This document shows, piece after piece, positions 11,208-20,194 of a DNA stretch of 64,000 bases. The first letter of the stretch is position 1. Each line of letters starts with the position of its first letter. A model generated the notes under the pieces. The model was not told where the DNA came from. It did no database searches and saw only the letters and a program-made list of their open reading frames with translations. The position numbers and the translations under genes were made by a program. This DNA is from Pseudotabrizicola sp051200875 (GTDB taxonomy: Bacteria; Pseudomonadota; Alphaproteobacteria; Rhodobacterales; Rhodobacteraceae): the NCBI RefSeq assembly GCF_051200875.1, contig NZ_CP195191.1:2170001-2234000 (forward strand), written 5' to 3'.

Positions 11208-11535
11208 AATGTCCTCGCGAAAAATCACTCTCCCGCAGATTGAAAGTGGAAATGGACGCAAGGGTGGTCTGATCTGGAAAATTTTGTGGCGAAGCCAATC
11301 TCGGGTGCAGGCCGGGATTATGGCCACGATGTCGCCGCCAGCCTCAACAGGCGGTTGCGTAAGGAGGCCAAACCATTGGCTCCAAAAGGCTCGAAATGCA
11401 CCCTGTCTAGGTCTGGCTTCAGCCCAACTCTTTGACCGCCGCAGGTCGGGGCTTGCCCCGACTCTACCCCTGCCACGGGGACAAAAGTAAAGAAAAGCTG
11501 AATCCCCGAGACTAGCCCGTTGATTTTAAACAAGT
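11208..11535. other. Intergenic stretch upstream of the membrane-protein gene
   Basis: No gene is supported here. There is one GC-rich hairpin, GTCGGGGC (11445-11452) with GCCCCGAC (11455-11462), without a U-run. Promoters for the 543-codon gene and the secE-nusG unit should lie in this stretch, but I see no box good enough to name. Confidence 0.4.
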
Positions 11536-11560
11536 AAAAAAAACGTCCCCGACGGGGACG
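11536..11560 (-). terminator. Intrinsic terminator of tRNA-Trp
   Basis: Read on the minus strand: CGTCCCC, loop GTC, GGGGACG, then eight U residues (complement 11536-11543). The stem is perfect over 7 bp. On the plus strand it is also followed by a T-rich stretch, so it may work both ways. The 24-base hairpin-plus-T7 sequence is identical to the terminator after tRNA-Met at 27272-27295. Confidence 0.9.
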
Positions 11561-11585
11561 GTATTTTTTGGCGCTTTTTGGAAAG

Positions 11586-11661
11586 TGGCAGGGGCAGCAG
11601 GGTTCGAACCCGCGACCTACGGTTTTGGAGACCGTCGCTCTACCAGCTGAGCTATACCCCT
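11586..11661 (-). tRNA. tRNA-Trp (anticodon CCA)
   Basis: A 76-base cloverleaf read leftwards. Acceptor AGGGGTA pairs with TGCCCCT; the D arm is GCTC/GAGC; the anticodon stem ACGGT/ACCGT encloses CTCCAAA with anticodon CCA. The T arm GCGGG/CCTGC encloses TTCGAAC, and the CCA end is encoded (complement of 11586-11588). tRNA-Trp ahead of secE-nusG is a common bacterial arrangement, here interrupted by the 543-codon membrane-protein gene. Confidence 0.96.
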
Positions 11662-11766
11662 AGGCCTGATCGGTGGGTTACGGCAGGCGGGGCGGGTCGT
11701 CAAGGGGCAATCCAGAGGAATCCGGGCCAGACCCGCATCAGAATTGCCCCCATCTTCCCCAGCGGA

Positions 11767-12348
11767 TCAATCGACCTGCTGAACCTTCAACCCGATCGCC
11801 GCATACCAATCGGCAACAGCCCTGATCTCTTCATCAGAAAGCTCTGCCGCGATTCCCGACATGATCTCTGACTCGCGCTTGCCCAGACGGAACGACTTGA
11901 GCTGCGTGTCGAGATAAATGTTCGTCTCGCCCGCAAGGTTCGGCGCAAGATCAACCACAGCAATTCCATCAGCCCCGTGGCAAGAAGCGCAGACCTCTGG
12001 CGCCCCGGCCAGATCGGTTTTTGGAACCGCGGTGGCCAGATGCCCGGCATACCAAGCCGCGACATCCGCGATGTTCTGATCACTCAGCCCCTTTGCTACG
12101 ACAGACATCATCTCATGTTCTCGCCGCCCCTCGCGGAAGGCCAGCAATTGTGCCGCGATATAGTCGGCAGGTTCCCCCCCGATATTCGGCGCGATGGGAA
12201 TCTTGGCCAACCCTTCAAGCCCATGACAGGTCCGGCACTGACCGGCCACCTTGCGCCCGTCAGCCCGGTTTCCCTCGGGCGGGTCTTGCGCCATGACGGC
12301 CCCGGCGAGGAAAACCCCGCCGAGGCACAGTAAGACACCCCGCATCAT
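11767..12348 (-). CDS. Diheme cytochrome c (cytochrome c4-like)
   Basis: Periplasmic electron carrier, 193 codons. A Sec signal peptide (about residues 1-20, ending AVMA) is followed by two class I cytochrome domains, with heme sites CRTCH (38-42) and CASCH (120-124). The start overlaps the stop of the upstream PQQ-type dehydrogenase gene by four bases, so the two are translationally coupled. It probably accepts electrons from that dehydrogenase, or from the GMC flavoprotein further upstream, and passes them to a terminal oxidase. The second heme domain lies in the C-terminal half, as in cytochrome c4. The specific partner is inferred from context. Confidence 0.88.
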   Translation of the reverse strand: MMRGVLLCLGGVFLAGAVMAQDPPEGNRADGRKVAGQCRTCHGLEGLAKIPIAPNIGGEPADYIAAQLLAFREGRREHEMMSVVAKGLSDQNIADVAAWYAGHLATAVPKTDLAGAPEVCASCHGADGIAVVDLAPNLAGETNIYLDTQLKSFRLGKRESEIMSGIAAELSDEEIRAVADWYAAIGLKVQQVD

Positions 12349-13598
12349 TCGCCGTAGCTGATGCGATAGATCGCACCGGCAAGGTCATCCGACACAAGGA
12401 TCGACCCGTCCCGCAACTGGGCCACATCGACCGGACGGCCAAGATATTCACCGTTCTCGTCGATCCAACCCGTTGCAAAGGTCTCGGCCGTCGCGGTCCC
12501 GTCTTCGGCCACATAGGTCACGATAACCTCTGCCCCGCTTGGGGTGGTGCGGTTCCACGAACCGTGTTGGGCCGAGAAGATGGCGTTCTTGTACTTCGCC
12601 GGGAACTGATTGCCGGTGTAGAACGTCATGCCAAGATCAGCCGCATGGGCAATCGTTTCCACCGCCGGCATCACCACTTCGACCGGCACTTCCTGACCCG
12701 TATACTCCGTTGTACGAACAGAACCGCCACCGTACCAAGGATGGCCGAAATGCTGTCCAGCCGCGGTCTGGCGGTTGATTTCACCGGGCGGAATGTCATC
12801 GCCCATTCCATCCACCTGATTGTCGGTGAACCAAAGCTCACCCGTGACCGGATGGAAGTCATGACCAACCGAGTTGCGGACTCCGTAGGTGTAGACCTCA
12901 CGGTCAGATCCATCGAGGTTCATCCGGATGATACCACCAATCCCGGTTTCCTTATAAAGATCCAGCTTTTCCGGGGGCGACACATTGAAGGGCTGGCCAA
13001 GGGAAATGTAAACCTTGCCATCGGGCCCCATTTTGCAGACGCGTGCGGTGTGGTTGTAGCTTTCCTCCTCAACCGGGATCAGCTTTCCCTGCGGCACGAT
13101 CGGAACCGCGACCACATCGGGGCTTTCATAGAAGAACTCTGCTGCCGGATAGAGAAGGACACGGTTCTGCTCGGCAATGATCAGGAAGCCGTCCTTGGTA
13201 AAGCAGGGGCCGTTGGGAATGGCCTTTGGCAAGGATGGCGCGAAGTTCTTAACCTCGTCGGCGACACGATCCTTGTTTCGGTCCGTCACGGCCCAGACTT
13301 CAGACTTCCGCGTGCCGACAAAGGTCACAATACCCTGCGGGCCGACGGCCATGTGCCGCGCGTCGGGAACGACAGCATAGAGCGCGATCTTGAAGCCTTC
13401 GGGCAGCTTGACCCTCTCAAGGTTCTTTTTGATCGCCTCGGCATAGTCGCCGCCCTGATCAACTACGGTGAATTCGGTCACGCCCGTCGTCTTGAAGGCG
13501 CCCAACTTGGCAAGATTGTCAGGCAGATCCGCATTCTGAGCCGAAGCCGTGGATGCCAATAATCCGACTGCCGCAACGGTTGTAAGAAATCGTTTCAT
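12345..13598 (-). CDS. PQQ-type soluble sugar dehydrogenase (sorbosone dehydrogenase-like)
   Basis: 417 codons from the ATG at 13598, preceded by GGGAGGA; the frame is open 11 codons earlier. A signal peptide (MKRFLTTVAAVGLLASTASA) indicates export. The rest is a beta-propeller of the soluble PQQ glucose/sorbosone dehydrogenase type, with repeats such as HMAVGPQGIVTFVG, GVRNSVGHDFHPVTGELWF and the C-terminal GRPVDVAQLRDGSILVSDD. The likely reaction is PQQ-dependent oxidation of a sugar or aldose, with electrons passing to the diheme cytochrome encoded immediately downstream. Substrate cannot be read from the sequence, and PQQ synthesis genes are not in this window. Confidence 0.85.
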   Translation of the reverse strand: MKRFLTTVAAVGLLASTASAQNADLPDNLAKLGAFKTTGVTEFTVVDQGGDYAEAIKKNLERVKLPEGFKIALYAVVPDARHMAVGPQGIVTFVGTRKSEVWAVTDRNKDRVADEVKNFAPSLPKAIPNGPCFTKDGFLIIAEQNRVLLYPAAEFFYESPDVVAVPIVPQGKLIPVEEESYNHTARVCKMGPDGKVYISLGQPFNVSPPEKLDLYKETGIGGIIRMNLDGSDREVYTYGVRNSVGHDFHPVTGELWFTDNQVDGMGDDIPPGEINRQTAAGQHFGHPWYGGGSVRTTEYTGQEVPVEVVMPAVETIAHAADLGMTFYTGNQFPAKYKNAIFSAQHGSWNRTTPSGAEVIVTYVAEDGTATAETFATGWIDENGEYLGRPVDVAQLRDGSILVSDDLAGAIYRISYGE

Positions 13599-13663
13599 TC
13601 CAAGTCCTCCCAGTAACTTATGAAGGGCCACCGCGGCCCTTCACGCTTTTGTTCATCGGTGGA

Positions 13664-15232
13664 TCAGATGTTGTTTGCCGCCATTTCACGAGCAATGTGG
13701 TCTGCCTGGCGGATTGCCAAGGCAACGATGGTCAATGTCGGGTTTTCCGCCGCGCCCGTGGTGAACTGCGAGCCGTCCGAGACGAACAGGTTGGAGATGT
13801 CATGTGACTGACCCCACTTGTTCACCACGCCATCCTCAGGCTTTTCCGACATGCGGTTGGTGCCAAGGTTGTGAGTGGACGGGTAGGGCGGCGTCGGGAA
13901 GGCGCGGGTCGCCCCGACGGCCTCATACATCGCGATCCCTTGTTTGTAGGCGTGGTTCCGCATCGCAATGTCATTCGGGTGATCATCAAAATGAACATTG
14001 GCGACCGGAAGACCATGCTGGTCCTTGGCGTCAGAGAGAGTAACGCCATTGCCAAGCTGCGGCATGTCTTCGCCCACGATCCACATGCCCGCCATGTTTT
14101 CATAATGGTCAAGCGCCGTGGTGAAACTGCGCCCCCAACCGCCGGGGTTCAGGAAGGCCGCCATGAATGGCAGGCCCAGCGACAGTGTTTCCAACTCGTA
14201 GCCACCGACAAAACCGCGCGACGGATCGTGACGCGCTTCGTCTTGCACGATGCCGGCCATCGTGGTGCCACGCCACATGCGCACCGGCTTGTCGAAAACG
14301 GCGTAAACCGAACCAGTCGTGTGGCGCATATAGTTTTTCCCAACCATACCGGAAGAGTTCGAAAGCCCGTTCGGGAACATGCTGGACGCCGAGTTCAGCA
14401 GCAGACGCGGGCTTTCGAAGGAGTTGCCGGCGACGCAAACGATGCGGGCTTTCTGGAACTGAAGATTGCCGTCCTTGTCGAAATACTCGACGCCGGTGAC
14501 CTTGCCTGCTTCGTTGTGCAGGATGCGGGCCACATGGCTGCGCTCACGCACTTCCAGATTGCCGGTCGCCTCACCGCGCGGAATGTCAGTGTAGGCGGCA
14601 GACCATTTTGCACCCCATTTACAGCCCTGGAAGCAGAAACCGGTCTGCTGGCAGGCCAGCCGGTCGTCATAGTCGCTGGAGTTGATTGCCATACGACCCG
14701 TGTGAACTTCGCTGTAACCAAGCGCCTTCGCGCCTTTTTCGAAGACTTTGAAGTTGTTGTTTCCCGGAAGACCGGCGCGGTCACCTGTGCGGGTCACGCC
14801 CAGCTTGGTTTCGGCCTTTTCGTACCAAGGCGCCATTTCTGCTGCGTCAATCGGCCAGTCCAGCAGGTTGGCGCCGTCGACCTTGCCATAGGTGGTTAGC
14901 GCCTTCCATTCATGCTCTTGGAACCGGATCGAGGCACCTGCCCAGTGGGTAGTGGTGCCACCGACGGCCTTTACGATCCAGGCTGGCAGCCCGCCAAAAT
15001 CCTTTGCTACACGCCATGAACCGCTGGTGGTCCGGGCATCGGTCCACGCCAATTGGCCGAAGCTTTCCCATTCGTCATTGATGTAATCTTCGGGCAGGTA
15101 GCGTCCGCCCGCTTCCAAAGCGACGACCTTGACGCCTTTTTGCGCCAGTTCGTTTGCAAGAACACCGCCGCCTGCGCCGGTGCCTATGATGACGACCACA
15201 GAGTCGTCGTTAAGGTCAAATTTGGCAACCAT
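13664..15232 (-). CDS. GMC-family FAD-dependent dehydrogenase (gluconate/fructose dehydrogenase large-subunit type)
   Basis: 522 codons. The N-terminus has an FAD-binding Rossmann motif (VVIIGTGAGGGVLANELA), then the GMC signature region around AVGGTTTHWAGASIRF. The C-terminal GMC segment includes STHNLGTNRMS and GAAENPTLTIVALAIRQADH. There is no signal peptide of its own. In this enzyme type the large subunit is carried across the membrane with the Tat-signal small subunit, which is encoded just upstream. It oxidises a polyol or sugar acid and passes electrons to a cytochrome c subunit. The downstream PQQ protein and diheme cytochrome may form a combined respiratory unit with it. Confidence 0.87.
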   Translation of the reverse strand: MVAKFDLNDDSVVVIIGTGAGGGVLANELAQKGVKVVALEAGGRYLPEDYINDEWESFGQLAWTDARTTSGSWRVAKDFGGLPAWIVKAVGGTTTHWAGASIRFQEHEWKALTTYGKVDGANLLDWPIDAAEMAPWYEKAETKLGVTRTGDRAGLPGNNNFKVFEKGAKALGYSEVHTGRMAINSSDYDDRLACQQTGFCFQGCKWGAKWSAAYTDIPRGEATGNLEVRERSHVARILHNEAGKVTGVEYFDKDGNLQFQKARIVCVAGNSFESPRLLLNSASSMFPNGLSNSSGMVGKNYMRHTTGSVYAVFDKPVRMWRGTTMAGIVQDEARHDPSRGFVGGYELETLSLGLPFMAAFLNPGGWGRSFTTALDHYENMAGMWIVGEDMPQLGNGVTLSDAKDQHGLPVANVHFDDHPNDIAMRNHAYKQGIAMYEAVGATRAFPTPPYPSTHNLGTNRMSEKPEDGVVNKWGQSHDISNLFVSDGSQFTTGAAENPTLTIVALAIRQADHIAREMAANNI

Positions 15233-15246
15233 GTCTGACTCCTCCC

Positions 15247-15768
15247 TTACAGCCAGTCGATGTCATCAAAACCGCGGTCGATGTAACCGCCTTGCGAGAA
15301 GGACTCGCCTTGGTAGCCAAAGATTGGCCAGACATCTTTCTGATTGTAGAGCCCGGTGACGAGGCCCGACCGAACCGTCTGGAAAAACACTGTCGCTTCA
15401 ACGGCCTGCAGGACCTTGACGCGATCTTCCTCCCAACCGATCGACAGGTAATCCGCATGCCCCTGTGCTTGCGCCGCAGCATTCAGTTCAGCAACGCCGG
15501 CTGCGACTAGGTCCTTGGCTCCCTCGGCATCGTAGCCTTTGACGGCGACGGCATAGAAACGATCCGGCACCTGATCATGCGGATAGATGTCACGCGCCAT
15601 TTGCAGCAGTGTTGCCATTTGTTCCGGTGTGATCACCGAAACCTCTAATGCCCAGGCAGCATCCGGCGCGGCGACAAAGCCAACTCCGGTGACCGCAAGA
15701 GTTCCGGCCGCAATGGCGCGGCCAAGAAGGGCTCTCCTCGTCAGCCCTTTTCTTTCGATTTTCGTCAT
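15247..15768 (-). CDS. Gluconate 2-dehydrogenase subunit 3 family protein with Tat signal
   Basis: 173 codons, with GGGAGGAG before the ATG at 15768. The N-terminus has a twin-arginine signal (LTRRALLGRAIAAG) followed by a hydrophobic stretch. The body matches the small subunit of membrane-bound GMC dehydrogenases, with the segment MARDIYPHDQVPDRFYAVAV. Its role in known enzymes is to chaperone export of the large flavoprotein subunit. It is the first gene of the cluster and is followed 14 bases later by the GMC subunit. Confidence 0.85.
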   Translation of the reverse strand: MTKIERKGLTRRALLGRAIAAGTLAVTGVGFVAAPDAAWALEVSVITPEQMATLLQMARDIYPHDQVPDRFYAVAVKGYDAEGAKDLVAAGVAELNAAAQAQGHADYLSIGWEEDRVKVLQAVEATVFFQTVRSGLVTGLYNQKDVWPIFGYQGESFSQGGYIDRGFDDIDWL

Positions 15769-15801
15769 AGTCTCCTCCCTAGAATGACGAAAAGGCGGGG
15801 G

Positions 15802-16197
15802 TCACTGGAACCGCCCACCTCTTTGCAAAACCTCGATCTGGTAACCGTCTGGGTCAGCCACGAAAAAGAACTTCGCGACCGAAACGCCGTTGTTCTGGAA
15901 ATCCACCAACTTGCGCGGAGCAAGGCCCGCCTCTGTCAGGCGCGCGTGTTCTGCATCGACATCGCTGACGGAAACCGCCAAATGGCCATACCCGTCGCCC
16001 AGAACATAAGGCTCGCTGCGCCCCTTGTTCACGGTCAGCTCAAGCTCGAACCCGCTTTCCGGGTTAGAAAGATAGATGAGGGTGAAGGTCTCGAAATCCA
16101 GTCGATCTGCGACCTTGAGGCCAAAAGCCATGTCGTAGAATGCAACGGACCGTGCCTCTTCGAGGACGCGGATCATCGAGTGTATTGCCTTGGCCAT
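15802..16197 (-). CDS. Glyoxalase I / vicinal oxygen chelate family protein
   Basis: 131 codons, one of the short two-module VOC proteins. Candidate metal ligands are visible at the usual four places: His in AKAIHSMIRV, Glu in FELELTV, His in GYGHLAVSV and Glu in GYQIEVLQ. This is the pattern of lactoylglutathione lyase, which isomerises the methylglyoxal-glutathione hemithioacetal. It lies about 34 bases upstream of the dehydrogenase cluster on the same strand and may be transcribed with it, perhaps detoxifying reactive carbonyls. Another dioxygenase-type VOC function is possible, so no symbol is given. Confidence 0.75.
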   Translation of the reverse strand: MAKAIHSMIRVLEEARSVAFYDMAFGLKVADRLDFETFTLIYLSNPESGFELELTVNKGRSEPYVLGDGYGHLAVSVSDVDAEHARLTEAGLAPRKLVDFQNNGVSVAKFFFVADPDGYQIEVLQRGGRFQ

Positions 16198-16288
16198 GTA
16201 ACCTCCAAAATTCAGGCGATTTTGGTAAGGTTATCGGACCAATTTTAATGCCGGGTAGTACTGGACTACTACAGGCGTTTTTTTGTCT

Positions 16289-16588
16289 CTACTCTGCTGC
16301 GTACCGCGCAAGGCTTTGAGGAACTTGGTCAAATTCGCCCAAGTGGATCGTACAGGCGCAACGTAAAAGCGATGAAAAGTTGTTCGCCTCACCGTTCTGA
16401 ATCAACACTTCAGAATGGAGTTTCGACAAAAATTGCGGCGTGGAAACGCCTTCCTTCTCAGCCATTTGGTCGAGAATTCCCCAGAAAGCACGCTCCAGCC
16501 TGATGCTGGTCGACTGCCCGTTCAAACGCAGTCTGCGGGTGACGCTTTCATAGCGGGCCGGATTTTGTCCGGCAAAGATCTGGCACAT
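16289..16588 (-). CDS. Ribbon-helix-helix domain protein (RHH_4 type)
   Basis: 99 codons, with GGGAGGAAAAGAAG before the ATG. The RHH core is STSIRLERAFWGILDQMAEK followed by VSTPQFLSKLHSEVL. Proteins of this type occur in alphaproteobacteria as small arylsulfotransferase-like or regulatory RHH proteins; the target is unknown. The initial MCQIFAGQNPARYES segment is typical of the family. It lies alone between the VOC gene and the tuf terminator. Confidence 0.72.
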   Translation of the reverse strand: MCQIFAGQNPARYESVTRRLRLNGQSTSIRLERAFWGILDQMAEKEGVSTPQFLSKLHSEVLIQNGEANNFSSLLRCACTIHLGEFDQVPQSLARYAAE

Positions 16589-16653
16589 CTTCTTTTCCTC
16601 CCAGATCAGAATTTCCGATAAACAGCCGAATCGTCAACACGCCTTACGTCATG

Positions 16654-16685
16654 AAAAAAGGGGCCGCCCAAACAGGCAGCCCCTT
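16654..16685 (-). terminator. Intrinsic terminator of tuf
   Basis: Read on the minus strand: AAGGGGCTGCC, loop, GGCGGCCCCTT, then a short U-run (complement of aaaaaa at 16654-16659). It lies about 20 bases after the tuf stop codon, as expected for a strong highly expressed gene. Confidence 0.88.
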
Positions 16686-16706
16686 CCATCAGTTGTGCGG
16701 TCGAGA

Positions 16707-17882
16707 TCAGGCGATGATCTTGGAGACAACGCCTGCGCCGACGGTGCGGCCGCCTTCGCGGATAGCGAAGCGCAGTTTTTCTTCCATGGCGATCGGCGCG
16801 ATCAGTTCAACTTCGAACTTCAGGTTGTCGCCCGGCATCACCATTTCGGTGCCTTCCGGCAGCTTCACGGTGCCCGTCACGTCGGTCGTGCGGAAGTAGA
16901 ACTGCGGACGGTAGTTCGCGAAGAACGGGGTGTGGCGGCCGCCTTCTTCCTTGGTCAGGATGTAGGCTTCTGCTTCGAACTTCGTGTGCGGGTTCACCGA
17001 CTTCGGCTTGCACAGAACCTGACCACGCTCAACGCCTTCACGGTCGATGCCGCGCAGCAGAACGCCAACGTTGTCGCCAGCTTCGCCGCGATCCAGCAGC
17101 TTGCGGAACATTTCAACGCCGGTGCAGGTCGACTTCTTGGTGTCGCGGATGCCGACGATTTCAACTTCGTCGCCAACGTTGATCACGCCGCGCTCAACAC
17201 GACCGGTCACAACGGTACCACGGCCCGAGATCGAGAACACGTCTTCGATCGGCATCAGGAACGGCTGGTCAACAGCGCGCTCCGGGGTCGGGATGTACTC
17301 ATCAACGGCCTTCAGAAGCGCGCGGATCGAGGTTTCGCCGATTTCCGGACGCTCGCCGATCAGAGCCTGGTGAGCCGAGCCCTTGATGATCGGAATGTCG
17401 TCGCCGGGGTATTCGTAGGACGACAGAAGTTCGCGAACTTCCATCTCGACCAGTTCCAGCAGTTCTTCGTCGTCAACAAGGTCAACCTTGTTCATGTAGA
17501 CGACCATGTACGGGATACCAACCTGACGGCCGAGCAGGATGTGCTCGCGGGTCTGCGGCATCGGGCCATCCGACGAAGCAACCACGAGGATCGCGCCGTC
17601 CATCTGGGCAGCACCGGTGATCATGTTCTTAACATAGTCGGCGTGGCCGGGGCAGTCGACGTGGGCGTAGTGACGGTTCTCGGTCTCGTATTCAACGTGA
17701 GCCGTCGAGATCGTGATCCCGCGGGCACGCTCTTCCGGCGCGCCGTCGATCTGGTCATAGGCCTTGAATTCGCCGAAATACTTCGTGATCGCCGCCGTCA
17801 GCGTCGTCTTGCCGTGGTCAACGTGGCCAATCGTGCCGATGTTGACGTGCGGCTTGTTACGTTCAAACTTTGCCTTTGCCAT
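16707..17882 (-). CDS. tuf: Elongation factor Tu
   Basis: EF-Tu brings aminoacyl-tRNA to the ribosomal A site. 391 codons, full length. The G1 loop is GHVDHGKTT, G3 is DCPGHADY, G4 is NKVD and G5 SAHQA. Domains 2 and 3 are complete, ending GAGVVSKIIA. The gene stands apart from a str operon (no fusA or rpsL next to it), so a second tuf copy elsewhere is likely, as in most proteobacteria. Its own terminator follows. Confidence 0.98.
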   Translation of the reverse strand: MAKAKFERNKPHVNIGTIGHVDHGKTTLTAAITKYFGEFKAYDQIDGAPEERARGITISTAHVEYETENRHYAHVDCPGHADYVKNMITGAAQMDGAILVVASSDGPMPQTREHILLGRQVGIPYMVVYMNKVDLVDDEELLELVEMEVRELLSSYEYPGDDIPIIKGSAHQALIGERPEIGETSIRALLKAVDEYIPTPERAVDQPFLMPIEDVFSISGRGTVVTGRVERGVINVGDEVEIVGIRDTKKSTCTGVEMFRKLLDRGEAGDNVGVLLRGIDREGVERGQVLCKPKSVNPHTKFEAEAYILTKEEGGRHTPFFANYRPQFYFRTTDVTGTVKLPEGTEMVMPGDNLKFEVELIAPIAMEEKLRFAIREGGRTVGAGVVSKIIA

Positions 17883-17982
17883 GCCGAAGCGCCCTTGAAT
17901 TCGGGGGGTCGTGGCGGAAGAGCCGATTGACCCCGTTATACACGGGCGGCGACTTAAGCCGAAGGCGAGGGAAAATCAAGCC

Positions 17983-18624
17983 TCACTTCGGCTTTGGAAC
18001 AGCACTTGGTGCAGGTTCTTCAGCCGGAACGTCAGACTTCGCCTGCTTTGCGGCCTCACGACGCGCTTTCATGGCGGCTGCGACCTCCTCGGCGGTCAGT
18101 CCAAACCAACTTGGGTTCTCTAGCAGCCAGTCTTCCACTTTCTTGGCGGCATTGAATGTCAGCGCATCCATTTGCTGTTGTTTGGTCCGAGTCAGGCCTG
18201 ATCCAACGATGGTTTCACCGGATAGCGACTCGAAGACAGTGAATTGTTTGCCTTCTGCGTTCAGCTTTTTCTGGGCCGCATCGTCCCAGATATTCGCGGT
18301 GATCACCAAGACCGATTTCGGCGCGGCCACAACAGGAATTCCGGGCGGCGCAAGGGCGTAACCGTCAACAGAAATCCCGATATTGTAAAGCTTTGTACCC
18401 TCATAGCGGCCAAACCGGGCAGCAACAGCCGCTTTCATCGCGGTTTCCCATTCTTCCACGGTCGCTTCGCGGCTGATCGGAACTTTCTGTACGTTGTCCG
18501 CAACAACGATGTTCAGGCCAAGGGCAAAATCCCCCAAGGGCACCGGCTCCTCCAACACGCCCTGTTGGGCGCAAGCGGCAAGCATTGACAAAGAAAGCAA
18601 ACCAGCACGCAAAGGCTTGAACAT
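17983..18624 (-). CDS. Unrecognised lipoprotein
   Basis: 213 codons from the ATG at 18624 (GGGGG upstream); the frame is open 52 codons further but the lipoprotein signal fixes the start. Signal peptide MFKPLRAGLLSLSMLAAC has a lipobox LAAC with the lipidated Cys at residue 18. The mature part shows no domain I know. It contains a central segment with VVAAPKSVLVITANIWDDAAQKK and a Lys/Ala/Pro-rich tail. It lies 100 bases before tuf on the same strand and is divergent from the P450 gene. Function unknown. Confidence 0.8.
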   Translation of the reverse strand: MFKPLRAGLLSLSMLAACAQQGVLEEPVPLGDFALGLNIVVADNVQKVPISREATVEEWETAMKAAVAARFGRYEGTKLYNIGISVDGYALAPPGIPVVAAPKSVLVITANIWDDAAQKKLNAEGKQFTVFESLSGETIVGSGLTRTKQQQMDALTFNAAKKVEDWLLENPSWFGLTAEEVAAAMKARREAAKQAKSDVPAEEPAPSAVPKPK

Positions 18625-18793
18625 CAGGACCCCCGTTAACTGCTTTTGGGATAGCGGCAAGCGCCAATCCTTGCAAGCGCATCCGCCCCGCGGGTCCGCC
18701 ACACGCAACCATTCGCGCATCGCGCCCCGTAAGACTTCCGGCCCGGGTGACTTTCGCGAACCCGTTCCTATATTTGACAAAATGGAGGTTGCG

Positions 18794-20158
18794 ATGAACG
18801 AATACGCCCCCCTGCCCCGTCTTCCCGTGCGCGTCCCACTTGCGACCGAGCCTTTGGGGATATGGGGGTCACTTCAGGCGGGCAGACGTAATGTTTTGGA
18901 ACTGATCCCCGAAATCGCGACCCATGCGCCGATCATTTCAGGACGTACCGGCAAACGCTGGCACATGGTTATGGATACCGATGCGTTGAAGCGCATTCTT
19001 CGGGACCGCGTAGAAGATTACCCGAAATCACAGGTCACTAAGCTGATCTTGGAGCCTGCCATTGGCGACAGCCTTTTCGTTGCAGAAGGAGCCGAATGGA
19101 TGTGGCAGCGCCGGACAGCCGCGCCTGTGTTCAGCCACCGCCATGTCACCGGCCTTGCCCCTGTGATGACGGCCGCGGCAGAGCGCGCCTCAGACCGTGT
19201 CAGCAAGGGCGCTGGCCGCGCTGTGAACCTTTTCGACGAAATGGTTACCGCGACCTTTGAGGTCATTTCCGATGTGACCTTTTCCGATGGCAAGGGCTTT
19301 GACAGCACATCGGTGCACAAGGCCATCGAGCAGTATATTGCCCAAACTGCCAAGGTTTCGCTGTTGGATATTCTTGGCGCGCCGTCGTGGATCCCGCGTC
19401 CGAACCGGCTGATGACGGGCGCCGCGATGCGACAGACGAAGCTGTTGGCAGATCAGGCGATTGAGAGCCGGCGCAAGGAAGGACCGAAGCCGGTTCCGGA
19501 TCTTCTGGATCTTTTGCTGGACGGGGAAGACCCGAAAACCGGGCGCAAGATGACAACGTCCGAACTGCGTGACAACCTTTTGACGTTTATCGTGGCTGGG
19601 CATGAAACGACCGCGCTTACGCTGTCATGGGCGCTTTATCTTTGCGCGTTTGATCCCGAGGTCCAGGCATCCGCAAGGGCCGAGGCGCAATCGGTTTTAG
19701 GCAGCCGAGCGGCAACGGCGGCAGATGTGTCGTCGCTCCCCTTGGTGCGGCGGGTCATTGATGAGGCGCTGCGAATGTATCCGCCGGCTGCCTTCCTGTC
19801 GCGCACAGCGCAGGCAAAAGATGAAATTTGCGGGCGAGAGGTCTTGCCGGGGGACACGGTGATCTTGCCCATCTATGCCCTGCATCGCCACCACAAGCTG
19901 TGGAAAGATCCGCACCGGTTTGACCCATCCCGCTTTGCAGATGCCAAGGCGATCGACAGGTTCTCGTACCTGCCCTTTGGCGATGGCCCAAGGATTTGCA
20001 TTGGCGCCTCATTCGCCCTGCAAGAAGCCGTCATCATTCTCGCAACGCTTTTGGCGCGCTTTCGGTTTTCAGCGATACCGGGAAAAGACCCGAAACCCGT
20101 GCTGATCTTGACACTGCGTCCCGAGGGCGGGGTCTGGCTTTTGGTAGAGCGAGCCTGA
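18794..20158 (+). CDS. Cytochrome P450
   Basis: 454 codons from the ATG at 18794, which has TGGAGG six bases upstream. A heme monooxygenase with no membrane anchor. The I-helix motif AGHETT is at 268-273, the K-helix ExxR is EALR, and the heme loop is FGDGPRICIG with the cysteine ligand at residue 402. All key residues are present, so it should be active. No ferredoxin or reductase gene is adjacent, so electrons must come from partners elsewhere. The substrate is not readable; the sequence resembles the fatty-acid hydroxylase-like P450s common in bacteria. Confidence 0.93.
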   Translation: MNEYAPLPRLPVRVPLATEPLGIWGSLQAGRRNVLELIPEIATHAPIISGRTGKRWHMVMDTDALKRILRDRVEDYPKSQVTKLILEPAIGDSLFVAEGAEWMWQRRTAAPVFSHRHVTGLAPVMTAAAERASDRVSKGAGRAVNLFDEMVTATFEVISDVTFSDGKGFDSTSVHKAIEQYIAQTAKVSLLDILGAPSWIPRPNRLMTGAAMRQTKLLADQAIESRRKEGPKPVPDLLDLLLDGEDPKTGRKMTTSELRDNLLTFIVAGHETTALTLSWALYLCAFDPEVQASARAEAQSVLGSRAATAADVSSLPLVRRVIDEALRMYPPAAFLSRTAQAKDEICGREVLPGDTVILPIYALHRHHKLWKDPHRFDPSRFADAKAIDRFSYLPFGDGPRICIGASFALQEAVIILATLLARFRFSAIPGKDPKPVLILTLRPEGGVWLLVERA

Positions 20159-20194
20159 CGCCGGACGCTTCGCGCCCGGCGTCAGGCGCAAGAA

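Noticed and set aside
11584..11661. A tRNA on the plus strand at this place
   Set aside because: The plus strand does not fold to a cloverleaf with a valid anticodon arm, while the minus strand gives a complete tRNA-Trp.
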